From contig CAAGAO010000018.1 of assembly GCA_900767835.1 (NCBI GenBank), forward strand, positions 1 to 64,000: a DNA stretch of 64,000 nt, in the 5' to 3' direction. The notes beneath the pieces are model-generated. The model was not told the DNA's origin and made no database searches. It was given only the letters and a program-made list of their open reading frames with translations. The translations under genes were made by a program, and so were the position numbers. Below, piece by piece: positions 49,931 to 57,801 of the stretch; within the stretch, counting starts at the first letter, position 1; every line of letters begins with the position of its first letter. Source of the stretch: Clostridia bacterium (GTDB lineage: Bacteria > Bacillota > Clostridia > Christensenellales > UBA1242).

Positions 49931-51385
49931 GTGAAAACCATAAAAAATAATAATATATGTTCAAATTCAATCAAAAATTCCTTTAAAAATAAATATATTA
50001 ATAAAAATTTGCACTTTGTTGGTATAGGTGGGGTTAGTGTAAGTTCGCTTGCAATTTATGCATTTACTGTTGGGTGTAAGGTCACTGGCACAGACTCAAA
50101 TAAAACCGATTTAACAAAATATATAGAGAGTTTTGGCATTAAAATATTTTATATGCATAATGAAAATAATGTTAAAAATGCCGATTACGTTATCTATTCC
50201 AACGCGTGCGAAAATAGTGTTGAAGTGACTTATGCTAAAAATAACAACATTCCAACACTAACCAGAGCCGAGTTCTTGGCGGAAATATTAAAGGACTATA
50301 CCACTACAATATGTGTTGCAGGTGCTCATGGCAAAACCACAACAACGGCACTCACTTTTGAAATTTTTAAAATAGCCAATTTAAAACCAAGTTTGCATTT
50401 AGGTGGGAACTTGGTAGAAACGAGGAAAAGTTTTGATTATTCTCAAAAAGATATAATTGTGTGCGAAGCGTGTGAATATAAGGATAGTTTTTTAAATTTT
50501 AATCCAAAAATTGGTGTAATATTAAACCTTGCGCCAGAGCATTTAGACTATTTTAAAACATTTAATAATGTAAAAATGTCTTTTACGCAGTTTGCCAGAC
50601 AATCACAAATATTGATTACAAATAATAGTGTAGACATAAATCATAAAAACAAACTTACTTTTGGACTAAACAACGCAAATTTTACAGCACAAAATATTAA
50701 AATGCTAAAAGATGGCAAGTATTCTTTTGATTGCAATTTTAACGGAACAAAACTGGTACATATAAAATTAAATTTAATAGGTAAGCATAATATTTTAAAC
50801 GCCTTAACCGCAATTACAATTTTTTATGCTTTTAAGTATTTTTTACCTAATATTAACAATAATTTACAAAATGAAAACATTTGGGAAAATGTACATATGA
50901 AAATATTACAAGATGATACGGCAAAAAAACAAATTCAAAAGGCATTAAAGAATTTTAAAGGTATAGAACGCCGGTATGAGTATATGCACAAATCAAAATT
51001 TATTGTACATGATTACGCACATCACCCCGATGAAATTGCAACAACAATTAACGAAACATTAAAGTTTTATAAAAACAAACTATTGGTGGTTTTTCAACCG
51101 CATACATATTCGCGTACACGCACTCTTATGCCAGATTTTATAAATGTGTTTAAAATTGTGAAAGAAGTATTAATTTTGCCGACCTATTCCGCGAGGGAAA
51201 AATATGACTACAAAGGCTCAGCCTTGCTCCTTGCAAAAAACATAGGCAATAATGCCATATATATAAAGAATAACAAAGAACAAGAAGAATATATATTGAA
51301 CAAAATAAACAAAGGCTATGGCATATTGTTGTTAGGAGCCGGAGATATATATAACCTTGCTAAAAATATTGCCAAAAAATGTTGA
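49931..51385 (+). CDS. murC: UDP-N-acetylmuramate-L-alanine ligase MurC
   Basis: This 484-residue cytoplasmic Mur ligase adds the first amino acid, L-alanine, to UDP-MurNAc in peptidoglycan synthesis. Diagnostic features are the N-terminal Rossmann motif GIGG (31-34, in LHFVGIGGVSVSSLA), the ATP-binding loop GAHGKTT (131-137), and the C-terminal ligase-domain segment HHPDE near 365. The first 26 residues are lysine- and asparagine-rich and may be an extension. The start is GTG with no clear ribosome site. It is not in an mra cluster here but stands divergent from spoVG, with rpmE following. Confidence 0.95.
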   Translation: MKTIKNNNICSNSIKNSFKNKYINKNLHFVGIGGVSVSSLAIYAFTVGCKVTGTDSNKTDLTKYIESFGIKIFYMHNENNVKNADYVIYSNACENSVEVTYAKNNNIPTLTRAEFLAEILKDYTTTICVAGAHGKTTTTALTFEIFKIANLKPSLHLGGNLVETRKSFDYSQKDIIVCEACEYKDSFLNFNPKIGVILNLAPEHLDYFKTFNNVKMSFTQFARQSQILITNNSVDINHKNKLTFGLNNANFTAQNIKMLKDGKYSFDCNFNGTKLVHIKLNLIGKHNILNALTAITIFYAFKYFLPNINNNLQNENIWENVHMKILQDDTAKKQIQKALKNFKGIERRYEYMHKSKFIVHDYAHHPDEIATTINETLKFYKNKLLVVFQPHTYSRTRTLMPDFINVFKIVKEVLILPTYSAREKYDYKGSALLLAKNIGNNAIYIKNNKEQEEYILNKINKGYGILLLGAGDIYNLAKNIAKKC

Positions 51386-51410
51386 CAACATATTTTGTAT
51401 GTGTTAAACT
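51382..51410 (+). promoter_or_regulatory. SigA promoter of rpmE
   Basis: TTGACA and TAAACT are 17 bp apart. The -35 box overlaps the stop codon of murC, so rpmE has its own start. Confidence 0.75.
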
Positions 51411-51446
51411 CTATTCGTTAAATTAAGTTAAAAAGGGTGAACGAAT

Positions 51447-51650
51447 ATGAAAACAGAAATACAACCAAATTATCACGAAGTAACAGTTGTTTGCGCTTGT
51501 GGAAATACATTTAAAACCGGTTCTTGTGTAAACGGAGATACTATTAAAGTTGACATTTGCAATAAATGCCATCCATTTTTCACAGGTAAACAAAAAGTTG
51601 TCGATGCAAGTGGTAGATTAGAAAAATTCAAAGCAAAACACAATATGTAA
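51447..51650 (+). CDS. rpmE: Ribosomal protein L31 (zinc-binding form)
   Basis: This 67-residue L31 is of the cysteine-containing type: CACG in VTVVCACGNTFKTGS and CNKCHPFFTGKQK supply the zinc-binding cysteines. The C-terminus (GRLEKFKAKH) is typical. A ribosome site AAAGGGTG precedes the ATG. It has its own promoter and terminator. Confidence 0.97.
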   Translation: MKTEIQPNYHEVTVVCACGNTFKTGSCVNGDTIKVDICNKCHPFFTGKQKVVDASGRLEKFKAKHNM

Positions 51651-51664
51651 TTTTTTTACAAATC

Positions 51665-51703
51665 AAAAAAGATGTTGTTTTTAATTAAGCAACATCTTTT
51701 TTT
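51665..51703 (+). terminator. Intrinsic terminator after rpmE
   Basis: GATGTTG pairs with CAACATC, flanked by A6 and T7. Confidence 0.88.
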
Positions 51704-51885
51704 AAGTATACAAGAATAACACAAATAAAGATTAATAATTAGCACTATAAAGTAATAACCAATAACTGAAAAATGAAGAACTAATGTCAAATAATAAAAT
51801 AGTTTGAGTTAGTGCTAAACTATGCTTCAGCACTAATATTTGAGTTGTACTCTAATATTCGCACTAGACGTGTTCGCTCTTTTTG

Positions 51886-51982
51886 TTCGTTCGCAGTGCG
51901 AACTCTCTTGCGAAGCGTGGCGTTGGAGAAATAGGTTTATTATATAATTTCATTCGTTCGTGGTCGGTACTCTCTCGCGAAG
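51886..51982. repeat. Imperfect 30-bp direct repeats, relatively GC-rich
   Basis: TTCGTTCG...ACTCTCTTGCGAAG (51886-51915) recurs as TTCGTTCG...ACTCTCTCGCGAAG (51953-51982), about 22 of 30 positions the same. It is more GC-rich than its surroundings and looks like the remains of a small repetitive element. Confidence 0.5.
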
Positions 51983-52015
51983 AAATGCTTTGAAGAATAA
52001 TAAGTATATATTTAT

Positions 52016-52055
52016 AATAGCGGTCAAATTTTGTACAAATTTGACCGCTATTTTT
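52016..52055 (+). terminator. Terminator hairpin upstream of the poly-G promoter
   Basis: A perfect 16-bp stem (AATAGCGGTCAAATTT with its complement) and 5-nt loop TGTAC end in five T. It shields the next promoter from read-through. Confidence 0.8.
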
Positions 52056-52105
52056 GTACAAAATTGCCATTTCAAAAATTTTTTTTAAAAATTTGTAAAA
52101 ATCGT

Positions 52106-52133
52106 TTGACAACGCGGGGGGGGGATATATAAT
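52106..52133 (+). promoter_or_regulatory. Consensus promoter with a nine-G spacer tract
   Basis: Both boxes are perfect (TTGACA, TATAAT) and lie 16 bp apart; the spacer holds nine consecutive G. Gain of one G gives the optimal 17-bp spacing and loss of one gives 15, so slippage during replication could change promoter strength. It faces the BspA-like surface gene about 270 bp downstream, with no gene between. Confidence 0.75.
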
Positions 52134-52402
52134 TGTCTTAAAGAGTAAAAATATATATTTTTATGCCTTTTGCTAGTATTGTTTTTAAAGTTAATTAATG
52201 CAGTTTGTTATTTTCAATAAACAAGAAAATGCGTTATTAAACACATTGCACATTATCGTTAAAAACTAAATATCTTTGGAATTAACAAAATAATACATTT
52301 TAAAAAATACAACAAAATTTTGTTAATTACAAAAAATATGCAAATACTAAAATCAAAAGCATAAAACCAATTTTTACTTGAAAATAAAAAAAAGGAGAAA
52401 AT

Positions 52403-53929
52403 ATGAAAAAAAGAAAATTTAACATTTTGCTAAATATTGCAGTGCTATGTATGTGTGTTTGCGCAATTGCCATAGGTGTATATTCAGCAAAAACCGCTAG
52501 CCTTAATGTAAGTGGTACAATCGGCTTTACTGCAAATAATTGTGAAATTGCAATAAAAGGCGAAATGAATGCCTATGAAAAATTGGCAGATGGCACAAAT
52601 CAAGCGGTAACAAAGTACTTTAATAGTACCAATGCAGAAGGTGGAGAAGCCAAAACAATCACAGGTTCTTCAAACCCTTGGAATATAGGCAATGTATGTT
52701 TTGATGATTTAAACACCGATAAATATCATCAAATAAATGATATAAGTTTTACATTTGAAGTTACAAATATGTCCGCATACTATGTAGATGTAACAGTAGA
52801 CCAAAATTGTATAGGGAGCGATAGAATTTTTATCTATGCACCAAACAATGGAGAAACTCTTGCTCCAAAAGGACAAGACGGGGCATCCGTTACTCTAATA
52901 GTTAAATTTCAATTGCAAAAAGTAAACGGAGAGTATTCAAGTATAACTGATGTACCTTTATCAAACATATCGCTTTTAAATTTCACAAAATCTCAAGCCC
53001 CAGCATATCTTGCAACCGACTGGAAAAGTAAAATAACTGACATTTTTTCAGCAAAATCAATAAGTTTTGTAAATGTGATAGATGAATCTATCAAAACCAA
53101 TACTAACTATACACAAACATCAGTTGGTGCAGTGAATGAAACAAGCAACCAAAGTGATTTAACTGGTAATAATGATGTAACAGATATTGTTGCTTATTAC
53201 AATTCCGCTAGTAAAGAAGTTATAATATATTCGCCAGCAAGAATTTATGCCCCACAAAATTGTAGAGAAATGTTCGCTGGTTTCTCAGTGTCTAGCCTAG
53301 ATATAAGCAATTTTGACACAAGTAAAGTAACAAATATGGGTAGTATGTTCTCTACTTTCTATGCAACCAGCCTAGATGTAAGCAATTTTGACACAAGTAA
53401 AGTAACAAATATGAATAGTATGTTCTTTAATTGCTATGGACCAACCAGCCCAGACGTAAGCAATTTTGACACAAGTAAAGTAACAAATATGGGTAGTATG
53501 TTCTCTTCTTGCAAAGCAACCAGCCTAGATGTAAGCAATTTTAATACAAGCAATGTGACAGACATGAGTAGTATGTTCGTTTCTTGCGATGCAACCAGCC
53601 TAGATGTAAGCAATTTTAATACAAGCAGTGTAACAAATATGAACCAGATGTTCCAAGCTTGCACTAAACTTACCAGACTAGATGTAAGCAATTTCGATAC
53701 AAGTAAAGTAAAAGATATGAGTTTTATGTTCTCTCATTGCGGTAAATTCACCAACCTAGATTTAAGCAGTTTTGACACAAGCAATGTAACAAATATGAGT
53801 AATATGTTCATGTCTTGCAGTGAACTTAAAGCCATTTATGTTAATTCAAGTAAATGGGTTATAAGTCCAGGTTGTGATACAGATAGAATGTTTGATAGTT
53901 GTGGTTGTTCTACAGTTACTCCGATATAA
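52403..53929 (+). CDS. BspA-type DUF285 repeat surface protein
   Basis: This 508-residue exported protein has a signal peptide (ILLNIAVLCMCVCAIAIGV), a domain that starts like camelysin/TasA-type proteins (ASLNVSGTIGFTANN) and about 200 further beta-rich residues. Seven tandem DUF285 repeats of 25-26 residues follow (residues about 299-480; pattern LDVSNFDTSKVTNMxSMF), of the kind found in BspA-like adhesins. A short tail ends in a cysteine-containing sequence. No LPxTG signal or transmembrane anchor is seen. The repeats are nearly identical in DNA and could recombine. An AAGGAG ribosome site precedes the ATG. Expression is probably controlled by the upstream poly-G promoter. A role in binding host or bacterial surfaces is inferred from the family. 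Confidence 0.85.
   Translation: MKKRKFNILLNIAVLCMCVCAIAIGVYSAKTASLNVSGTIGFTANNCEIAIKGEMNAYEKLADGTNQAVTKYFNSTNAEGGEAKTITGSSNPWNIGNVCFDDLNTDKYHQINDISFTFEVTNMSAYYVDVTVDQNCIGSDRIFIYAPNNGETLAPKGQDGASVTLIVKFQLQKVNGEYSSITDVPLSNISLLNFTKSQAPAYLATDWKSKITDIFSAKSISFVNVIDESIKTNTNYTQTSVGAVNETSNQSDLTGNNDVTDIVAYYNSASKEVIIYSPARIYAPQNCREMFAGFSVSSLDISNFDTSKVTNMGSMFSTFYATSLDVSNFDTSKVTNMNSMFFNCYGPTSPDVSNFDTSKVTNMGSMFSSCKATSLDVSNFNTSNVTDMSSMFVSCDATSLDVSNFNTSSVTNMNQMFQACTKLTRLDVSNFDTSKVKDMSFMFSHCGKFTNLDLSSFDTSNVTNMSNMFMSCSELKAIYVNSSKWVISPGCDTDRMFDSCGCSTVTPI
53290..53840 (+). repeat. Tandem 75-78 bp coding repeats
   Basis: Seven copies of the DUF285 unit share long identical stretches such as GTAAGCAATTTTGACACAAG; copies 1-5 are the most alike. 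Unequal crossing-over could change the copy number without shifting the reading frame. Confidence 0.85.
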
Positions 53930-54025
53930 CATTTTTCAAAACAAATATATTTACAAATATATTTAAAAAAAATAATTTTAAGATTAACAATGTAATTAAA
54001 TATTTAACTTTAAATAATCTAATTA

Positions 54026-54064
54026 AAAAATAGTTTTGGCTTATTTCCCCAAAACTATTTTTTT
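54026..54064. terminator. Bidirectional terminator between convergent genes
   Basis: AAAATAGTTTTGG pairs with CCAAAACTATTTT; A and T runs flank it, so it ends both the BspA-like gene and the convergent DUF1540 gene. Confidence 0.8.
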
Positions 54065-54102
54065 GTCTTTTTAATTGCAATGTGGCAATAGATTTTTTTT
54101 GT

Positions 54103-54414
54103 TTACGGCTTTAAAAATGTCATACATTTGGGGTATTCGGCTATGGAGTTTATGGTCAGTCCGTTGGCTATGCATGTGCCTTGTTCGTTGAAAATACATT
54201 TGGCGGCACAGGTTACTCGCATATGTTTTTTTGCTCTGTGTGGAGCATATTTTGGTGCTTCATCAAACATACAACAAGATGTGTCTCGAACACTTTTATT
54301 TGGGTCATTTTCAAAAGTGTTGCAATCTAGTGTGTTTTCAATAGAAATATTTCTTGCTCGGCAAGAAAAATAGTTATTATATTTACAGGTTGTTTTTCTA
54401 CATTTTAAATCCAT
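54103..54414 (-). CDS. DUF1540 cysteine-rich protein
   Basis: This 103-residue protein has two copies of the DUF1540 cysteine pattern: C-x4-C-x-YNxxxxC near the N-terminus (CRKTTCKYNNYFSC) and CAAKCIFNEQGTC near the C-terminus, each followed by a later Cys before a phenylalanine (DCNTF, KCMTF). DUF1540 proteins occur in many Clostridia; the cysteines probably bind metal, but the role is unknown. The second of two close ATGs is chosen, as it lies at proper distance from the AAAAGGA ribosome site; the first is two codons upstream. Confidence 0.8.
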   Translation of the reverse strand: MDLKCRKTTCKYNNYFSCRARNISIENTLDCNTFENDPNKSVRDTSCCMFDEAPKYAPHRAKKHMRVTCAAKCIFNEQGTCIANGLTINSIAEYPKCMTFLKP

Positions 54415-54571
54415 ATTCATTTCCTTTTAATTTTAAAAAATATAGTCACAAATTTTGAATTTGTTTAAATTTTTCTTTAGGTGTTATAGTAACAACAAAA
54501 ACAAAGTGATGTATTATCTTTATGGCTATAGGTACAACACATTGAAGCAAGGTGTTATTCATACAATATTC

Positions 54572-54601
54572 TTGACAAAAATATTAAATTTAAACTAAAA
54601 T
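54572..54601 (+). promoter_or_regulatory. SigA promoter of rplI-walJ
   Basis: TTGACA and TAAAAT are 18 bp apart, just upstream of the rplI ribosome site, leaving a leader of about 14 nt. Confidence 0.65.
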
Positions 54602-54621
54602 AATAACAAAAGGAGTGAAAA

Positions 54622-55065
54622 ATGAAAGTTATTTTGCAAAAAGATGTAAAAGGCTCTGGCAAAAAGGGCGATATTGTAAACGTGGCAGATGGCTATGGTA
54701 CATATTTATTAAAAAACAATTTAGCAAAAAAAGCGGATAGTGTTGGTTGTCAAATTAATGCGAGTCAAAAAGAGGCAGATGCTTATCATAAAGAACAAGA
54801 ACGCCTAAGAGCCGTAGAACTTGGTAAACAAATTGAAAACAAAACCATTGTAGTAAAAGTAAAATGTGGTGAAAATGGTAAATTGTTTGGAGCAATTACA
54901 GCAAAAGAAATCGCTGATGCTTTTAAAACAAATATGAATATAGATATGGATAAAAGAAAAATTGTTATGGACGGTGCAATTAAAACTGTTGGCGAACAAA
55001 CACTAACTGTTAAACTTCATCCAACCGTTGCTGTAAAATTTAATGTAAGGGTAGAAGTTGAATAA
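54622..55065 (+). CDS. rplI: Ribosomal protein L9
   Basis: This 147-residue protein shows the L9 N-terminal domain (MKVILQKDVKGSGKKGD, then DGYGTYLLKNNLA), the long connecting helix (about 48-75) and the C-terminal domain (GKLFGAITAKEIADAF). It is of normal length, with a strong AAGGAG ribosome site. The stop codon is two bases from the GTG of walJ, so the two are co-transcribed. In most Firmicutes rplI is followed by dnaB/dnaC helicase; that gene is not here. Confidence 0.97.
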   Translation: MKVILQKDVKGSGKKGDIVNVADGYGTYLLKNNLAKKADSVGCQINASQKEADAYHKEQERLRAVELGKQIENKTIVVKVKCGENGKLFGAITAKEIADAFKTNMNIDMDKRKIVMDGAIKTVGEQTLTVKLHPTVAVKFNVRVEVE

Positions 55066-55067
55066 TT

Positions 55068-55856
55068 GTGCGAGTTTGTAATTTAAGTTCTGGCAGTGAC
55101 GGAAACTTAACATACATAGAAACCTTAAACGCAAAAATTCTTTTAGATGCTGGCTTATCTGCCAGCGAAATTACCAAGAGATTAGCACTTTTAAGAGTTA
55201 CACCAGAAGAAATTGATGCAATTTTAATAACACACGAACACTGTGACCATATTAAAGGCCTAGATGTTTTTGCAAGCAAGTATCATACGAAAGTATATGT
55301 TCACAACAAGGGGCTTTGGGCTTTAAAGTCAAAACTTAAAAAGTGTGACCAAATTCAGTTTATGCCTTTTGATGATATGGACTTTTATATTAAAGACCTT
55401 TTAATTTCAAATTTCCCACTATCGCACGACTCAGAATATTGTAGCGGATATAGTTTTAAAGAAAAAACAAAAAAGGTAAGCATTTTAACAGACCTTGGGT
55501 ATACAACTAGCGACATTTTATCAAAAATTTCTGGTAGTGTACTTGTTTATATCGAAGCAAATCATGATATTGATATGCTAAAAAACAATCCTAGTTATCC
55601 ACTTGTGTTAAAACAAAGAATACTGGGTAAACGCGGACATTTATCAAATGTTGCTTGTGCCGAAGCGGTTGAGTATTTAGCAAGAACTGGCACAAAGCAG
55701 GTTATGCTTTCTCATCTTTCAAGAGATAACAACACTCCTGAACTTGCATATGGCACAGTTTGTGCATACCTAAAAGAACATGGAATAGAAGAAGGTAAAA
55801 ATATAAAAATTGCAACTGCTAGCATTTATCCAAGTTATGTTTTTAACATTAATTAA
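55068..55856 (+). CDS. walJ: Metallo-beta-lactamase-fold exonuclease WalJ (YycJ)
   Basis: This 262-residue MBL-fold hydrolase is of the WalJ/YycJ type, a DNA exonuclease family tied to mismatch repair and cell-wall regulation in Firmicutes. Typical features are the start VCNLSSGSDGNLTYIE, the metal motif THEHCDH, a histidine in FPLSHDSEYCSGYSF and the C-terminal MLSHLSRDNN. The start is GTG, coupled to the rplI stop. An HtrA-like protease follows, as in B. subtilis walJ-htrC, but the walRKHI genes are absent. Confidence 0.88.
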   Translation: MRVCNLSSGSDGNLTYIETLNAKILLDAGLSASEITKRLALLRVTPEEIDAILITHEHCDHIKGLDVFASKYHTKVYVHNKGLWALKSKLKKCDQIQFMPFDDMDFYIKDLLISNFPLSHDSEYCSGYSFKEKTKKVSILTDLGYTTSDILSKISGSVLVYIEANHDIDMLKNNPSYPLVLKQRILGKRGHLSNVACAEAVEYLARTGTKQVMLSHLSRDNNTPELAYGTVCAYLKEHGIEEGKNIKIATASIYPSYVFNIN

Positions 55857-55868
55857 TTTATGTTTAAT

Positions 55869-55902
55869 AAATCTCATAATCATATGATTGTGAGATTTTT
55901 TA
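55869..55902 (+). terminator. Intrinsic terminator after walJ
   Basis: AAATCTCATAATCAT pairs with ATGATTGTGAGATTT (one wobble) and is followed by a T run. Confidence 0.8.
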
Positions 55903-56022
55903 AAAGTGCAAGAACACACAACCAAAGAATAATTTTTTTTGTATTGCAAACAATAATTTTAACTAAAAATAATTGTACATATGCGTACATTAACAAAAAC
56001 ACAATTATTAAAAGGAATAATT

Positions 56023-57075
56023 ATGATAAATTCAGGAAATAGAAACAAAATTATATTAATAATATTTTTGGTGAGTTTTGTCACTTTGGTAAGCGGTTGT
56101 GGGTTAAATATAACTCCAAATGTAGGCGGTTATGGTTATGCAGATATGTCTCCAAGGTTAATAACTCTTTTGGGTGAGCAATCAACAAGCGAAGTTGTAA
56201 AAAGTGTAAAATCGGCAATAGTAGGCATAAAAAGTAGTTTAGGGACAGAGTATGCCGTTGGCAGTGGTGTAGCAATCAAAGAAGGCGGGTATATTTTAAC
56301 CAATCAACACGTAATTGCCAACACAAAAGGAATAACAATATATTTTGCGGATAAAACATCGGCACAAGCCACATTAATTTGGCAAGATAGTTCAATAGAC
56401 TTAGCCGTAATAAAATCTCAAAGAGATATGCCATATTTAGAGTGTGAAACAAATGAACTAGAAGTCGGTCAAGATGTCATAGCTATAGGAACGCCACTTT
56501 CACTTGCTTTTGGACATTCAGTTACAAAAGGTATTGTTTCGGCACTTGATAGGACTCTTGAAGTACAAAATAAAGATGGAACAATTAGTTATATGCAAAA
56601 TCTAATACAGCACGATGCCAGCATTAATCCGGGCAATAGTGGTGGACCATTAATAAATGCTAGAGGTAAGGTTATAGGAATAAATACCTTAAAGGCTACC
56701 GATGCGGAAGGTATAGGCTTTGCTATTCCAATAATATCTGGACAAAAAATTGTAAGTAGGCTAAGTGTAAATGCAGGCTATACAGCACCTTATATGGGCA
56801 TAATAGGTGTATCATCAGACTATGCAAAAAACACCAAAAACTATTCGGTATCAAATGATGGTCTATATATTTTAGATGTAGATAAAAACAGTGTGGCAGG
56901 CATTTTAGGACTAACTCGCGGTGATATTTTATATCAAATAGACGACACTCCAATTTTTACATTTTTAGACTTACGCAATGTTTTATACTCTCATTCAATA
57001 GGCGACAAAATAATGGTACACATTTTTAGAGATAACAAACAAATGGAATTTTCTATGACCTTAGGTGAAAGGTAA
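56023..57075 (+). CDS. HtrA/DegP-like serine protease, lipoprotein form
   Basis: This 350-residue extracellular quality-control protease has a lipobox (VSGC, lipid on C26) instead of the usual transmembrane anchor of Firmicute HtrA. The catalytic triad is complete: H96 (NQHV), D126 (SSIDLAVI) and S206 (GNSGGP). One PDZ domain occupies about residues 255-345 (GLYILDVDKNSVAGILGLTR). The ATG behind an AAAAGGA site was chosen; an upstream ATG would add 14 residues before the signal peptide. It follows walJ, the same order as walJ-htrC in Bacillus, but a terminator separates them. Confidence 0.9.
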   Translation: MINSGNRNKIILIIFLVSFVTLVSGCGLNITPNVGGYGYADMSPRLITLLGEQSTSEVVKSVKSAIVGIKSSLGTEYAVGSGVAIKEGGYILTNQHVIANTKGITIYFADKTSAQATLIWQDSSIDLAVIKSQRDMPYLECETNELEVGQDVIAIGTPLSLAFGHSVTKGIVSALDRTLEVQNKDGTISYMQNLIQHDASINPGNSGGPLINARGKVIGINTLKATDAEGIGFAIPIISGQKIVSRLSVNAGYTAPYMGIIGVSSDYAKNTKNYSVSNDGLYILDVDKNSVAGILGLTRGDILYQIDDTPIFTFLDLRNVLYSHSIGDKIMVHIFRDNKQMEFSMTLGER

Positions 57076-57096
57076 ATTAGAATTTGCTCTAATTTT
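57073..57096 (+). terminator. Weak terminator after HtrA-like gene
   Basis: AAATTAG pairs with CTAATTT around a short loop, overlapping the stop codon; the T run is brief. Confidence 0.4.
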
Positions 57097-57225
57097 AATA
57101 CTAACAAAAATAACTGACATTTAAACGCGTGACAGATTGGTTTCCCAAATGTTAATAAAATTTTATAATGATTATAACTATGCTTAATAATTTATCAATT
57201 TTAGCACACTTGACAATATCCACTA

Positions 57226-57254
57226 TTGACAAGAGTAGATTAGTGTTGTAAAAT
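57226..57254 (+). promoter_or_regulatory. SigA promoter of the LytTR-like gene
   Basis: A perfect TTGACA and a TAAAAT are 17 bp apart; the predicted leader is about 16 nt and contains the GGGGGAG ribosome site. Confidence 0.75.
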
Positions 57255-57276
57255 TAAAACATAAATTGGGGGAGTT

Positions 57277-57678
57277 ATGAATCACAACGATGAAGCAAAA
57301 AAAATATTATTTAACAACGATAATTTTATTTATAGTATAAAATTATGTCATAAAGTTTTCGGTGCATATTATTACGAAATTAAATACAAGGATAGAGCAG
57401 ATTTTCCTAAAAAAATTTCTTTTAAAAGTGAATATAATAATAAGAGTAAATGTTTAGAAGTTTTAGATCGTTTTTGTTCTTTATATAAAGAACATATGTT
57501 TTTGAGAATAGATAACACAATTGTAAATTTGAACAATATTCACGATATTAGATATGATAATGTTGTATCCACAATTATATATACCGATGGCAAAGAAATA
57601 TTGCTAAGAACAACAAATAAACAATTTGTCCATTTGTATGTACAAGCAATGAACAATGTTAAAGCATATGATAAATAG
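57277..57678 (+). CDS. Small protein with LytTR-like C-terminal segment
   Basis: This 133-residue cytoplasmic protein is tentatively placed with LytTR DNA-binding domains, on the segment FLRIDNTIVNLNNIHDIR followed by a strand-turn-strand (VSTIIYTDGKEILLRT); LytTR domains show a similar FxRxHxSxIVNLxxI pattern. The histidine and second arginine typical of LytTR are missing, so it may be divergent or unrelated. No receiver or membrane domain is present. It has its own strong promoter, a GGGGGAG ribosome site and a terminator, and lies just upstream of spoIIGA. Confidence 0.5.
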   Translation: MNHNDEAKKILFNNDNFIYSIKLCHKVFGAYYYEIKYKDRADFPKKISFKSEYNNKSKCLEVLDRFCSLYKEHMFLRIDNTIVNLNNIHDIRYDNVVSTIIYTDGKEILLRTTNKQFVHLYVQAMNNVKAYDK

Positions 57679-57713
57679 TTTGTTTTATGACAAAATAAGA
57701 TAATATATACAAT

Positions 57714-57745
57714 AAAAAGCATTGCAAAATAGCAGTGCTTTTTTT
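57714..57745 (+). terminator. Intrinsic terminator before spoIIGA
   Basis: AAAAAGCATTGC pairs with GCAGTGCTTTTT (one wobble), followed by T. Confidence 0.8.
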
Positions 57746-57801
57746 AAACTCTAAATTAGGATAAACGAGTGGCAAGAATAAAAGTCTAAAAGGTTTAAAA
57801 T

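Larger units (their letters stand above)
51704..52402. other. 700-bp non-coding region before the BspA-like gene
   Basis: No convincing gene lies here. The left part (51809-51990) is a tangle of inverted repeats: TTAGTGCT/AGCACTAA, an 11-bp hairpin at 51835-51859, and a GTTCGCA-G-TGCGAAC palindrome at 51889-51903. Next come a 16-bp terminator hairpin, the poly-G promoter, and a leader of about 260 nt. The leader contains a possible 23-codon reading frame (52198-52269) without a ribosome site, and a second weak promoter (TTGTTA/AATACT) nearer the gene. Confidence 0.6.

Noticed and set aside
51864..52112. 82-residue reading frame on minus
   Set aside because: It crosses several hairpins, the terminator and part of the poly-G promoter; the translation reflects repeats, not a protein family.
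52198..52269. 23-codon reading frame in the leader of the BspA-like gene
   Set aside because: No ribosome site and nothing recognisable; kept only as a remark on the leader.
54128..54373. 81-residue reading frame on plus
   Set aside because: It is the antisense shadow of the DUF1540 gene, whose cysteine pattern marks the true strand.
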